The translations under genes and the position numbers were made by a program. Shown in pieces: positions 39,323 through 52,134 of a stretch of DNA of 64,000 bases. This DNA comes from Omphiscola glabra (lineage: Eukaryota; Mollusca; Gastropoda; Lymnaeidae): contig OZ024795.1 of assembly GCA_964017045.1 (NCBI GenBank), forward strand, positions 53,049,350-53,113,349, written 5' to 3'. The notes beneath the pieces were generated by a model. That model worked only from the letters and a program-made list of their open reading frames with translations. It made no database searches and was not told where the DNA came from. Position 1 is the first letter of the stretch, and the number at the start of each line of letters is the position of its first letter.

Positions 39323-42300
39323 CTCCCAGTAAGCAAAGGTTGCAATACCCTGGTTCTAGCCTCTCCTCCCAGTAAGCAAAGGTTGCAATACCCTGGTTCT
39401 AGCCTCTCCTCCCAGTAAGCAAAGGTTGCAATACCCTGGTTCTAGCCTCTCCTCCCAGTAAGCAAAGGTTGCAATACCCTGGTTCTAGCCTCTCCTCCCA
39501 GTAAGCAAAGGTTGCAATACCCTGGTTCTAGCCTCTCCTCCCAGTAAGCAAAGGTTGCAATACCCTGGTTCTAGCCTCTCCTCCCAGTAAGCAAAGGTTG
39601 CAATACCCTGGTTCTAGCCTCTCCTCCCAGTAAGCAAAGGTTGCAATACCCTGGTTCCAGCCTCTCCTCCCAGTAAGCAAAGGTTGCAATACCCTGGTTC
39701 TAGCCTCTCCTCCCAGTAAGCAAAGGTTGCAATACCCTGGTTCTAGCCTCTCCTCCCAGTAAGCAAAGGTTGCAATACCCTGGTTCTAGCCTCTCCTCCC
39801 AGTAAGCAAAGGTTGCAATACCCTGGTTCTAGCCTCTCCTCCCAGTAAGCAAAGGTTGCAATACCCTGGTTCCAGCCTCTCCTCCCAGTAAGCAAAGGTT
39901 GCAATACCCTGGTTCTAGCCTCTCCTCCCAGTAAGCAAAGGTTGCAATACCCTGGTTCTAGCCTCTCCTCCCAGTAAGCAAAGGTTGCAATACCCTGGTT
40001 CTAGCCTCTCCTCCCAGTAAGCAAAGGTTGCAAAACCCTGGTTCTAGCCTCTCCTCCCAGTAAGCAAAGGTTGCAATACCCTGGTTCTAGCCTCTCCTCC
40101 CAGTAAGCAAAGGTTGCAATACCCTGGTTCTAGCCTCTCCTCCCAGTAAGCAAAGGTTGCAATACCCTGGTTCCAGCCTCTCCTCCCAGTAAGCAAAGGT
40201 TGCAATACCCTGGTTCTAGCCTCTCCTCCCAGTAAGCAAAGGTTGCAATACCCTGGTTCTAGCCTCTCCTCCCAGTAAGCAAAGGTTGCAATACCCTGGT
40301 TCTAGCCTCTCTTCCCAGTAAGCAAAGGTTGCAATACCCTGGTTCTAGCCTCTCCTCCCAGTAAGCAAAGGTTGCAAAACCCTGGTTCTAGCCTCTCCTC
40401 CCAGTAAGCAAAGGTTGCAATACCCTGGTTCTAGCCTCTCCTCCCAGTAAGCAAAGGTTGCAATACCCTGGTTCTAGCCTCTCCTCCCAGTAAGCAAAGG
40501 TTGCAATACCCTGGTTCTAGCCTCTCCTCCCAGTAAGCAAAGGTTGCAATACCCTGGTTCTAGCCTCTCCTCCCAGTAAGCAAAGGTTGCAATACCCTGG
40601 TTCTAGCCTCTCCTCCCAGTAAGCAAAGGTTGCAATACCCTGGTTCCAGCCTCTCCTCCCAGTAAGCAAAGGTTGCAATACCCTGGTTCTAGCCTCTCCT
40701 CCCAGTAAGCAAAGGTTGCAATACCCTGGTTCTAGCCTCTCCTCCCAGTAAGCAAAGGTTGCAATACCCTGGTTCTAGCCTCTCCTCCCAGTAAGCAAAG
40801 GTTGCAATACCCTGGTTCTAGCCTCTCCTCCCAGTAAGCAAAGGTTGCAATACCCTGGTTCCAGCCTCTCCTCCCAGTAAGCAAAGGTTGCAATACCCTG
40901 GTTCTAGCCTCTCCTCCCAGTAAGCAAAGGTTGCAATACCCTGGTTCTAGCCTCTCCTCCCAGTAAGCAAAGGTTGCAATACCCTGGTTCTAGCCTCTCC
41001 TCCCAGTAAGCAAAGGTTGCAAAACCCTGGTTCTAGCCTCTCCTCCCAGTAAGCAAAGGTTGCAATACCCTGGTTCTAGCCTCTCCTCCCAGTAAGCAAA
41101 GGTTGCAATACCCTGGTTCTAGCCTCTCCTCCCAGTAAGCAAAGGTTGCAATACCCTGGTTCTAGCCTCTCCTCCCAGTAAGCAAAGGTTGCAATACCCT
41201 GGTTCCAGCCTCTCCTCCCAGTAAGCAAAGGTTGCAATACCCTGGTTCTAGCCTCTCCTCCCAGTAAGCAAAGGTTGCAATACCCTGGTTCTAGCCTCTC
41301 CTCCCAGTAAGCAAAGGTTGCAATACCCTGGTTCTAGCCTCTCCTCCCAGTAAGCAAAGGTTGCAATACCCTGGTTCTAGCCTCTCCTCCCAGTAAGCAA
41401 AGGTTGCAATACCCTGGTTCCAGCCTCTCCTCCCAGTAAGCAAAGGTTGCAATACCCTGGTTCTAGCCTCTCCTCCCAGTAAGCAAAGGTTGCAATACCC
41501 TGGTTCTAGCCTCTCCTCCCAGTAAGCAAAGGTTGCAATACCCTGGTTCTAGCCTCTCCTCCCAGTAAGCAAAGGTTGCAAAACCCTGGTTCTAGCCTCT
41601 CCTCCCAGTAAGCAAAGGTTGCAATACCCTGGTTCTAGCCTCTCCTCCCAGTAAGCAAAGGTTGCAATACCCTGGTTCCAGCCTCTCCTCCCAGTAAGCA
41701 AAGGTTGCAATACCCTGGTTCTAGCCTCTCCTCCCAGTAAGCAAAGGTTGCAATACCCTGGTTCCAGCCTCTCCTCCCAGTAAGCAAAGGTTGCAATACC
41801 CTGGTTCTAGCCTCTCCTCCCAGTAAGCAAAGGTTGCAATACCCTGGTTCTAGCCTCTCCTCCCAGTAAGCAAAGGTTGCAATACCCTGGTTCTAGCCTC
41901 TCCTCCCAGTAAGCAAATGTTGCAATACCCTGGTTCTAGCCTCTCCTCCCAGTAAGCAAATGTTGCAATACCCTGGTTCTAGCCTCTCCTCCCAGTAAGC
42001 AAAGGTTGCAATACCCTGGTTCTAGCCTCTCCTCCCAGTAAGCAAAGGTTGCAATACCCTGGTTCTAGCCTCTCCTCCCAGTAAGCAAAGGTTGCAATAC
42101 CCTGGTTCTAGCCTCTCCTCCCAGTAAGCAAAGGTTGCAATACCCTGGTTCCAGCCTCTCCTCCCAGTAAGCAAAGGTTGCAATACCCTGGTTCTAGCCT
42201 CTCCTCCCAGTAAGCAAAGGTTGCAATACCCTGGTTCTAGCCTCTCCTCCCAGTAAGCAAAGGTTGCAAAACCCTGGTTCTAGCCTCTCCTCCCAGTAAG

Positions 42301-45300
42301 CAAAGGTTGCAATACCCTGGTTCTAGCCTCTCCTCCCAGTAAGCAAAGGTTGCAATACCCTGGTTCCAGCCTCTCCTCCCAGTAAGCAAAGGTTGCAATA
42401 CCCTGGTTCTAGCCTCTCCTCCCAGTAAGCAAAGGTTGCAATACCCTGGTTCCAGCCTCTCCTCCCAGTAAGCAAAGGTTGCAATACCCTGGTTCCAGCC
42501 TCTCCTCCCAGTAAGCAAAGGTTGCAATACCCTGGTTCTAGCCTCTCCTCCCAGTAAGCAAAGGTTGCAATACCCTGGTTCTAGCCTCTCCTCCCAGTAA
42601 GCAAAGGTTGCAATACCCTGGTTCTAGCCTCTCCTCCCAGTAAGCAAAGGTTGCAATACCCTGGTTCTAGCCTCTCCTCCCAGTAAGCAAAGGTTGCAAT
42701 ACCCTGGTTCCAGCCTCTCCTCCCAGTAAGCAAAGGTTGCAATACCCTGGTTCCAGCCTCTCCTCCCAGTAAGCAAAGGTTGCAATACCCTGGTTCTAGC
42801 CTCTCCTCCCAGTAAGCAAAGGTTGCAATACCCTGGTTCTAGCCTCTCCTCCCAGTAAGCAAAGGTTGCAAAACCCTGGTTCTAGCCTCTCCTCCCAGTA
42901 AGCAAAGGTTGCAATACCCTGGTTCTAGCCTCTCCTCCCAGTAAGCAAAGGTTGCAATACCCTGGTTCCAGCCTCTCCTCCCAGTAAGCAAAGGTTGCAA
43001 TACCCTGGTTCTAGCCTCTCCTCCCAGTAAGCAAAGGTTGCAATACCCTGGTTCCAGCCTCTCCTCCCAGTAAGCAAAGGTTGCAATACCCTGGTTCTAG
43101 CCTCTCCTCCCAGTAAGCAAAGGTTGCAATACCCTGGTTCCAGCCTCTCCTCCCAGTAAGCAAAGGTTTCAATACCCTGGTTCTAGCCTCTCCTCCCAGT
43201 AAGCAAAGGTTGCAATACCCTGGTTCTAGCCTCTCCTCCCAGTAAGCAAAGGTTGCAATACCCTGGTTCTAGCCTCTCCTCCCAGTAAGCAAAGGTTGCA
43301 ATACCCTGGTTCCAGCCTCTCCTCCCAGTAAGCAAAGGTTGCAATACCCTGGTTCTAGCCTCTCCTCCCAGTAAGCAAAGGTTGCAATACCCTGGTTCCA
43401 GCCTCTCCTCCCAGTAAGCAAAGGTTGCAATACCCTGGTTCCAGCCTCTCCTCCCAGTAAGCAAAGGTTGCAATACCCTGGTTCTAGCCTCTCCTCCCAG
43501 TAAGCAAAGGTTGCAATACCCTGGTTCCAGCCTCTCCTCCCAGTAAGCAAAGGTTGCAATACCCTGGTTCTAGCCTCTCCTCCCAGTAAGCAAAGGTTGC
43601 AATACCCTGGTTCTAGCCTCTCCTCCCAGTAAGCAAAGGTTGCAATACCCTGGTTCTAGCCTCTCCTCCCAGTAAGCAAAGGTTGCAATACCCTGGTTCT
43701 AGCCTCTCCTCCCAGTAAGCAAAGGTTGCAATACCCTGGTTCTAGCCTCTCCTCCCAGTAAGCAAAGGTTGCAATACCCTGGTTCCAGCCTCTCCTCCCA
43801 GTAAGCAAAGGTTGCAATACCCTGGTTCTAGCCTCTCCTCCCAGTAAGCAAAGGTTGCAATACCCTGGTTCTAGCCTCTCCTCCCAGTAAGCAAAGGTTG
43901 CAATACCCTGGTTCCAGCCTCTCCTCCCAGTAAGCAAAGGTTGCAATACCCTGGTTCTAGCCTCTCCTCCCAGTAAGCAAAGGTTGCAATACCCTGGTTC
44001 TAGCCTCTCCTCCCAGTAAGCAAAGGTTGCAATACCCTGGTTCTAGCCTCTCTTCCCAGTAAGCAAAGGTTGCAATACCCTGGTTCTAGCCTCTCCTCCC
44101 AGTAAGCAAAGGTTGCAAAACCCTGGTTCTAGCCTCTCCTCCCAGTAAGCAAAGGTTGCAATACCCTGGTTCTAGCCTCTCCTCCCAGTAAGCAAAGGTT
44201 GCAATACCCTGGTTCCAGCCTCTCCTCCCAGTAAGCAAAGGTTGCAATACCCTGGTTCTAGCCTCTCCTCCCAGTAAGCAAAGGTTGCAATACCCTGGTT
44301 CTAGCCTCTCCTCCCAGTAAGCAAAGGTTGCAATACCCTGGTTCTAGCCTCTCCTCCCAGTAAGCAAAGGTTGCAATACCCTGGTTCCAGCCTCTCCTCC
44401 CAGTAAGCAAAGGTTGCAATACCCTGGTTCTAGCCTCTCCTCCCAGTAAGCAAAGGTTGCAATACCCTGGTTCTAGCCTCTCCTCCCAGTAAGCAAAGGT
44501 TGCAATACCCTGGTTCCAGCCTCTCCTCCCAGTAAGCAAAGGTTGCAATACCCTGGTTCTAGCCTCTCCTCCCAGTAAGCAAAGGTTGCAATACCCTGGT
44601 TCTAGCCTCTCCTCCCAGTAAGCAAAGGTTGCAATACCCTGGTTCCAGCCTCTCCTCCCAGTAAGCAAAGGTTGCAATACCCTGGTTCTAGCCTCTCCTC
44701 CCAGTAAGCAAAGGTTGCAATACCCTGGTTCTAGCCTCTCCTCCCAGTAAGCAAAGGTTGCAATACCCTGGTTCCAGCCTCTCCTCCCAGTAAGCAAAGG
44801 TTGCAATACCCTGGTTCTAGCCTCTCCTCCCAGTAAGCAAAGGTTGCAATACCCTGGTTCTAGCCTCTCCTCCCAGTAAGCAAAGGTTGCAATACCCTGG
44901 TTCTAGCCTCTCCTCCCAGTAAGCAAAGGTTGCAATACCCTGGTTCTAGCCTCTCCTCCCAGTAAGCAAAGGTTGCAAAACCCTGGTTCTAGCCTCTCCT
45001 CCCAGTAAGCAAAGGTTGCAATACCCTGGTTCTAGCCTCTCCTCCCAGTAAGCAAAGGTTGCAATACCCTGGTTCTAGCCTCTCCTCCCAGTAAGCAAAG
45101 GTTGCAATACCCTGGTTCTAGCCCCTCCTCCCAGTAAGCAAAGGTTGCAATACCCTGGTTCTAGCCTCTCCTCCCAGTAAGCAAAGGTTGCAATACCCTG
45201 GTTCTAGCCTCTCCTCCCAGTAAGCAAAGGTTGCAATACCCTGGTTCTAGCCTCTCCTCCCAGTAAGCAAAGGTTGCAAAACCCTGGTTCTAGCCTCTCC

Positions 45301-48300
45301 TCCCAGTAAGCAAAGGTTGCAATACCCTGGTTCTAGCCTCTCCTCCCAGTAAGCAAAGGTTGCAATACCCTGGTTCTAGCCTCTCCTCCTAGTAAGCAAA
45401 GGTTGCAATACCCTGGTTCTAGCCTCTCCTCCCAGTAAGCAAAGGTTGCAAAACCCTGGTTCTAGCCTCTCCTCCCAGTAAGCAAAGGTTGCAATACCCT
45501 GGTTCTAGCCCCTCCTCCCAGTAAGCAAAGGTTGCAATACCCTGGTTCTAGCCTCTCCTCCCAGTAAGCAAATGTTGCAATACCCTGGTTCTAGCCTCTC
45601 CTCCCAGTAAGCAAAGGTTGCAATACCCTGGTTCCAGCCTCTCCTCCCAGTAAGCAAAGGTTGCAATACCCTGGTTCTAGCCTCTCCTCCCAGTAAGCAA
45701 AGGTTGCAATACCCTGGTTCTAGCCCCTCCTCCCAGTAAGCAAAGGTTGCAATACCCTGGTTCTAGCCTCTCCTCCCAGTAAGCAAAGGTTGCAATACCC
45801 TGGTTCTAGCCTCTCCTCCCAGTAAGCAAAGGTTGCAATACCCTGGTTCCAGCCTCTCCTCCCAGTAAGCAAAGGTTGCAATACCCTGGTTCTAGCCTCT
45901 CCTCCCAGTAAGCAAAGGTTGCAATACCCTGGTTCTAGCCTCTCCTCCCAGTAAGCAAAGGTTGCAATACCCTGGTTCTAGCCTCTCCTCCCAGTAAGCA
46001 AAGGTTGCAAAACCCTGGTTCTAGCCTCTCCTCCCAGTAAGCAAAGGTTGCAATACCCTGGTTCCAGCCTCTCCTCCCAGTAAGCAAAGGTTGCAATACC
46101 CTGGTTCCAGCCTCTCCTCCCAGTAAGCAAAGGTTGCAATACCCTGGTTCCAGCCTCTCCTCCCAGTAAGCAAAGGTTGCAATACCCTGGTTCCAGCCTC
46201 TCCTCCCAGTAAGCAAAGGTTGCAATACCCTGGTTCTAGCCTCTCCTCCCAGTAAGCAAAGGTTGCAATACCCTGGTTCCAGCCTCTCCTCCCAGTAAGC
46301 AAAGGTTGCAATACCCTGGTTCTAGCCTCTCCTCCCAGTAAGCAAAGGTTGCAATACCCTGGTTCTAGCCTCTCCTCCCAGTAAGCAAAGGTTGCAATAC
46401 CCTGGTTCTAGCCTCTCCTCCCAGTAAGCAAAGGTTGCAATACCCTGGTTCCAGCCTCTCCTCCCAGTAAGCAAAGGTTGCAATACCCTGGTTCCAGCCT
46501 CTCCTCCCAGTAAGCAAAGGTTGCAATACCCTGGTTCTAGCCTCTCCTCCCAGTAAGCAAAGGTTGCAATACCCTGGTTCCAGCCTCTCCTCCCAGTAAG
46601 CAAAGGTTGCAATACCCTGGTTCTAGCCTCTCCTCCCAGTAAGCAAAGGTTGCAATACCCTGGTTCTAGCCTCTCCTCCCAGTAAGCAAAGGTTGCAATA
46701 CCCTGGTTCTAGCCTCTCCTCCCAGTAAGCAAAGGTTGCAATACCCTGGTTCTAGCCTCTCCTCCCAGTAAGCAAAGGTTGCAATACCCTGGTTCCAGCC
46801 TCTCCTCCCAGTAAGCAAAGGTTGCAATACCCTGGTTCCAGCCTCTCCTCCCAGTAAGCAAAGGTTGCAATACCCTGGTTCCAGCCTCTCCTCCCAGTAA
46901 GCAAAGGTTGCAATACCCTGGTTCCAGCCTCTCCTCCCAGTAAGCAAAGGTTGCAATACCCTGGTTCTAGCCTCTCCTCCCAGTAAGCAAAGGTTGCAAT
47001 ACCCTGGTTCCAGCCTCTCCTCCCAGTAAGCAAAGGTTGCAATACCCTGGTTCTAGCCTCTCCTCCCAGTAAGCAAAGGTTGCAATACCCTGGTTCTAGC
47101 CTCTCCTCCCAGTAAGCAAAGGTTGCAATACCCTGGTTCTAGCCTCTCCTCCCAGTAAGCAAAGGTTGCAAAACCCTGGTTCTAGCCTCTCCTCCCAGTA
47201 AGCAAAGGTTGCAATACCCTGGTTCTAGCCTCTCCTCCCAGTAAGCAAAGGTTGCAATACCCTGGTTCCAGCCTCTCCTCCCAGTAAGCAAAGGTTGCAA
47301 TACCCTGGTTCTAGCCTCTCCTCCCAGTAAGCAAAGGTTGCAATACCCTGGTTCTAGCCTCTCCTCCCAGTAAGCAAAGGTTGCAATACCCTGGTTCCAG
47401 CCTCTCCTCCCAGTAAGCAAAGGTTGCAATACCCTGGTTCTAGCCTCTCCTCCCAGTAAGCAAAGGTTGCAATACCCTGGTTCTAGCCTCTCTTCCCAGT
47501 AAGCAAAGGTTGCAATACCCTGGTTCTAGCCTCTCCTCCCAGTAAGCAAAGGTTGCAAAACCCTGGTTCTAGCCTCTCCTCCCAGTAAGCAAAGGTTGCA
47601 ATACCCTGGTTCTAGCCTCTCCTCCCAGTAAGCAAAGGTTGCAATACCCTGGTTCTAGCCTCTCCTCCCAGTAAGCAAAGGTTGCAATACCCTGGTTCTA
47701 GCCTCTCCTCCCAGTAAGCAAAGGTTGCAATACCCTGGTTCCAGCCTCTCCTCCCAGTAAGCAAAGGTTGCAATACCCTGGTTCTAGCCTCTCCTCCCAG
47801 TAAGCAAAGGTTGCAATACCCTGGTTCTAGCCTCTCCTCCCAGTAAGCAAAGGTTGCAATACCCTGGTTCCAGCCTCTCCTCCCAGTAAGCAAAGGTTGC
47901 AATACCCTGGTTCTAGCCTCTCCTCCCAGTAAGCAAAGGTTGCAATACCCTGGTTCTAGCCTCTCCTCCCAGTAAGCAAAGGTTGCAATACCCTGGTTCT
48001 AGCCTCTCCTTCCAGTAAGCAAAGGTTGCAATACCCTGGTTCTAGCCTCTCCTCCCAGTAAGCAAAGGTTGCAAAACCCTGGTTCTAGCCTCTCCTCCCA
48101 GTAAGCAAAGGTTGCAATACCCTGGTTCTAGCCTCTCCTCCCAGTAAGCAAAGGTTGCAATACCCTGGTTCTAGCCTCTCCTCCTAGTAAGCAAAGGTTG
48201 CAATACCCTGGTTCTAGCCTCTCCTCCCAGTAAGCAAAGGTTGCAAAACCCTGGTTCTAGCCTCTCCTCCCAGTAAGCAAAGGTTGCAATACCCTGGTTC

Positions 48301-51300
48301 TAGCCCCTCCTCCCAGTAAGCAAAGGTTGCAATACCCTGGTTCTAGCCTCTCCTCCCAGTAAGCAAATGTTGCAATACCCTGGTTCTAGCCTCTCCTCCC
48401 AGTAAGCAAAGGTTGCAATACCCTGGTTCCAGCCTCTCCTCCCAGTAAGCAAAGGTTGCAATACCCTGGTTCTAGCCTCTCCTCCCAGTAAGCAAAGGTT
48501 GCAATACCCTGGTTCTAGCCCCTCCTCCCAGTAAGCAAAGGTTGCAATACCCTGGTTCTAGCCTCTCCTCCCAGTAAGCAAAGGTTGCAATACCCTGGTT
48601 CTAGCCTCTCCTCCCAGTAAGCAAAGGTTGCAATACCCTGGTTCCAGCCTCTCCTCCCAGTAAGCAAAGGTTGCAATACCCTGGTTCTAGCCTCTCCTCC
48701 CAGTAAGCAAAGGTTGCAATACCCTGGTTCTAGCCTCTCCTCCCAGTAAGCAAAGGTTGCAATACCCTGGTTCTAGCCTCTCCTCCCAGTAAGCAAAGGT
48801 TGCAAAACCCTGGTTCTAGCCTCTCCTCCCAGTAAGCAAAGGTTGCAATACCCTGGTTCCAGCCTCTCCTCCCAGTAAGCAAAGGTTGCAATACCCTGGT
48901 TCCAGCCTCTCCTCCCAGTAAGCAAAGGTTGCAATACCCTGGTTCCAGCCTCTCCTCCCAGTAAGCAAAGGTTGCAATACCCTGGTTCCAGCCTCTCCTC
49001 CCAGTAAGCAAAGGTTGCAATACCCTGGTTCTAGCCTCTCCTCCCAGTAAGCAAAGGTTGCAATACCCTGGTTCCAGCCTCTCCTCCCAGTAAGCAAAGG
49101 TTGCAATACCCTGGTTCTAGCCTCTCCTCCCAGTAAGCAAAGGTTGCAATACCCTGGTTCTAGCCTCTCCTCCCAGTAAGCAAAGGTTGCAATACCCTGG
49201 TTCTAGCCTCTCCTCCCAGTAAGCAAAGGTTGCAAAACCCTGGTTCTAGCCTCTCCTCCCAGTAAGCAAAGGTTGCAATACCCTGGTTCTAGCCTCTCCT
49301 CCCAGTAAGCAAAGGTTGCAATACCCTGGTTCCAGCCTCTCCTCCCAGTAAGCAAAGGTTGCAATACCCTGGTTCTAGCCTCTCCTCCCAGTAAGCAAAG
49401 GTTGCAATACCCTGGTTCTAGCCTCTCCTCCCAGTAAGCAAAGGTTGCAATACCCTGGTTCCAGCCTCTCCTCCCAGTAAGCAAAGGTTGCAATACCCTG
49501 GTTCTAGCCTCTCCTCCCAGTAAGCAAAGGTTGCAATACCCTGGTTCTAGCCTCTCCTCCCAGTAAGCAAAGGTTGCAATACCCTGGTTCTAGCCTCTCC
49601 TCCCAGTAAGCAAAGGTTGCAATACCCTGGTTCTAGCCTCTCCTCCCAGTAAGCAAAGGTTGCAAAACCCTGGTTCTAGCCTCTCCTCCCAGTAAGCAAA
49701 GGTTGCAATACCCTGGTTCTAGCCTCTCCTCCCAGTAAGCAAAGGTTGCAATACCCTGGTTCTAGCCTCTCCTCCCAGTAAGCAAAGGTTGCAATACCCT
49801 GGTTCTAGCCTCTCCTCCCAGTAAGCAAAGGTTGCAATACCCTGGTTCTAGCCTCTCCTCCCAGTAAGCAAAGGTTGCAATACCCTGGTTCTAGCCTCTC
49901 CTCCCAGTAAGCAAAGGTTGCAATACCCTGGTTCTAGCCTCTCCTCCCAGTAAGCAAAGGTTGCAATACCCTGGTTCTAGCCTCTCCTCCCAGTAAGCAA
50001 AGGTTGCAATACCCTGGTTCTAGCCTCTCCTCCCAGTAAGCAAAGGTTGCAATACCCTGGTTCTAGCCTCTCCTCCCAGTAAGCAAAGGTTGCAATACCC
50101 TGGTTCTAGCCTCTCCTTCCAGTAAGCAAAGGTTGCAATACCCTGGTTCTAGCCTCTCCTCCCAGTAAGCAAAGGTTGCAAAACCCTGGTTCTAGCCTCT
50201 CCTCCCAGTAAGCAAAGGTTGCAATACCCTGGTTCTAGCCTCTCCTCCCAGTAAGCAAAGGTTGCAATACCCTGGTTCTAGCCTCTCCTCCCAGTAAGCA
50301 AAGGTTGCAATACCCTGGTTCTAGCCTCTCCTCCCAGTAAGCAAAGGTTGCAATACCCTGGTTCTAGCCTCTCCTCCCAGTAAGCAAAGGTTGCAATACC
50401 CTGGTTCTAGCCCCTCCTCCCAGTAAGCAAAGGTTGCAATACCCTGGTTCTAGCCTCTCCTCCCAGTAAGCAAAGGTTGCAATACCCTGGTTCTAGCCTC
50501 TCCTCCCAGTAAGCAAAGGTTGCAATACCCTGGTTCCAGCCTCTCCTCCCAGTAAGCAAAGGTTGCAATACCCTGGTTCTAGCCTCTCCTCCCAGTAAGC
50601 AAAGGTTGCAATACCCTGGTTCTAGCCTCTCCTCCCAGTAAGCAAAGGTTGCAATACCCTGGTTCTAGCCTCTCCTCCCAGTAAGCAAAGGTTGCAATAC
50701 CCTGGTTCTAGCCTCTCCTCCCAGTAAGCAAAGGTTGCAATACCCTGGTTCCAGCCTCTCCTCCCAGTAAGCAAAGGTTGCAATACCCTGGTTCTAGCCT
50801 CTCCTCCCAGTAAGCAAAGGTTGCAATACCCTGGTTCTAGCCTCTCCTCCCAGTAAGCAAAGGTTGCAATACCCTGGTTCTAGCCTCTCCTCCCAGTAAG
50901 CAAAGGTTGCAATACCCTGGTTCTAGCCTCTCCTCCCAGTAAGCAAAGGTTGCAATACCCTGGTTCTAGCCTCTCCTCCCAGTAAGCAAAGGTTGCAATA
51001 CCCTGGTTCTAGCCTCTCCTCCAGTAAGCAAAGGTTGCAATACCCTGGTTCTAGCCTCTCCTCCCAGTAAGCAAAGGTTGCAATACCCTGGTTCTAGCCT
51101 CTCCTCCCAGTAAGCAAAGGTTGCAATACCCTGGTTCCAGCCTCTCCTCCCAGTAAGCAAAGGTTGCAATACCCTGGTTCCAGCCTCTCCTCCCAGTAAG
51201 CAAAGGTTTGCAATACCCTGGTTCTAGCCTCTCCTCCCAGTAAGCAAAGGTTGCAATACCCTGGTTCTAGCCTCTCCTCCCAGTAAGCAAAGGTTGCAAT

Positions 51301-51934
51301 ACCCTGGTTCTAGCCTCTCCTCCCAGTAAGCAAAGGTTGCAATACCCTGGTTCTAGCCTCTCCTCCCAGTAAGCAAAGGTTGCAATACCCTGGTTCTAGC
51401 CTCTCCTCCCAGTAAGCAAAGGTTGCAATACCCTGGTTCTAGCCTCTCCTCCCAGTAAGCAAAGGTTGCAATACCCTGGTTCTAGCCTCTCCTCCCAGTA
51501 AGCAAAGGTTGCAATACCCTGGTTCTAGCCTCTCCTCCCAGTAAGCAAAGGTTGCAATACCCTGGTTCTAGCCTCTCCTCCCAGTAAGCAAAGGTTGCAA
51601 TACCCTGGTTCTAGCCTCTCCTCCCAGTAAGCAAAGGTTGCAATACCCTGGTTCTAGCCTCTCCTCCCAGTAAGCAAAGGTTGCAATACCCTGGTTCCAG
51701 CCTCTCCTCCCAGTAAGCAAAGGTTGCAATACCCTGGTTCTAGCCTCTCCTCCCAGTAAGCAAAGGTTGCAATACCCTGGTTCTAGCCTCTCCTCCCAGT
51801 AAGCAAAGGTTGCAATACCCTGGTTCCAGCCTCTCCTCCCAGTAAGCAAAGGTTGCAATACCCTGGTTCTAGCCTCTCCTCCCAGTAAGCAAAGGTTGCA
51901 ATACCCTGGTTCTAGCCTCTCCTCCCAGTAAGCA

Positions 51935-52134
51935 NNNNNNNNNNNNNNNNNNNNNNNNNNNNNNNNNNNNNNNNNNNNNNNNNNNNNNNNNNNNNNNNNN
52001 NNNNNNNNNNNNNNNNNNNNNNNNNNNNNNNNNNNNNNNNNNNNNNNNNNNNNNNNNNNNNNNNNNNNNNNNNNNNNNNNNNNNNNNNNNNNNNNNNNNN
52101 NNNNNNNNNNNNNNNNNNNNNNNNNNNNNNNNNN
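51935..52134. other. Assembly gap of 200 N inside the satellite
   Basis: AGTAAGC flanks both sides but the distance across the gap (207 bp between equivalent monomer positions) is not a multiple of 43. The gap size is therefore a placeholder and the number of missing monomers is unknown. Confidence 0.98.
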
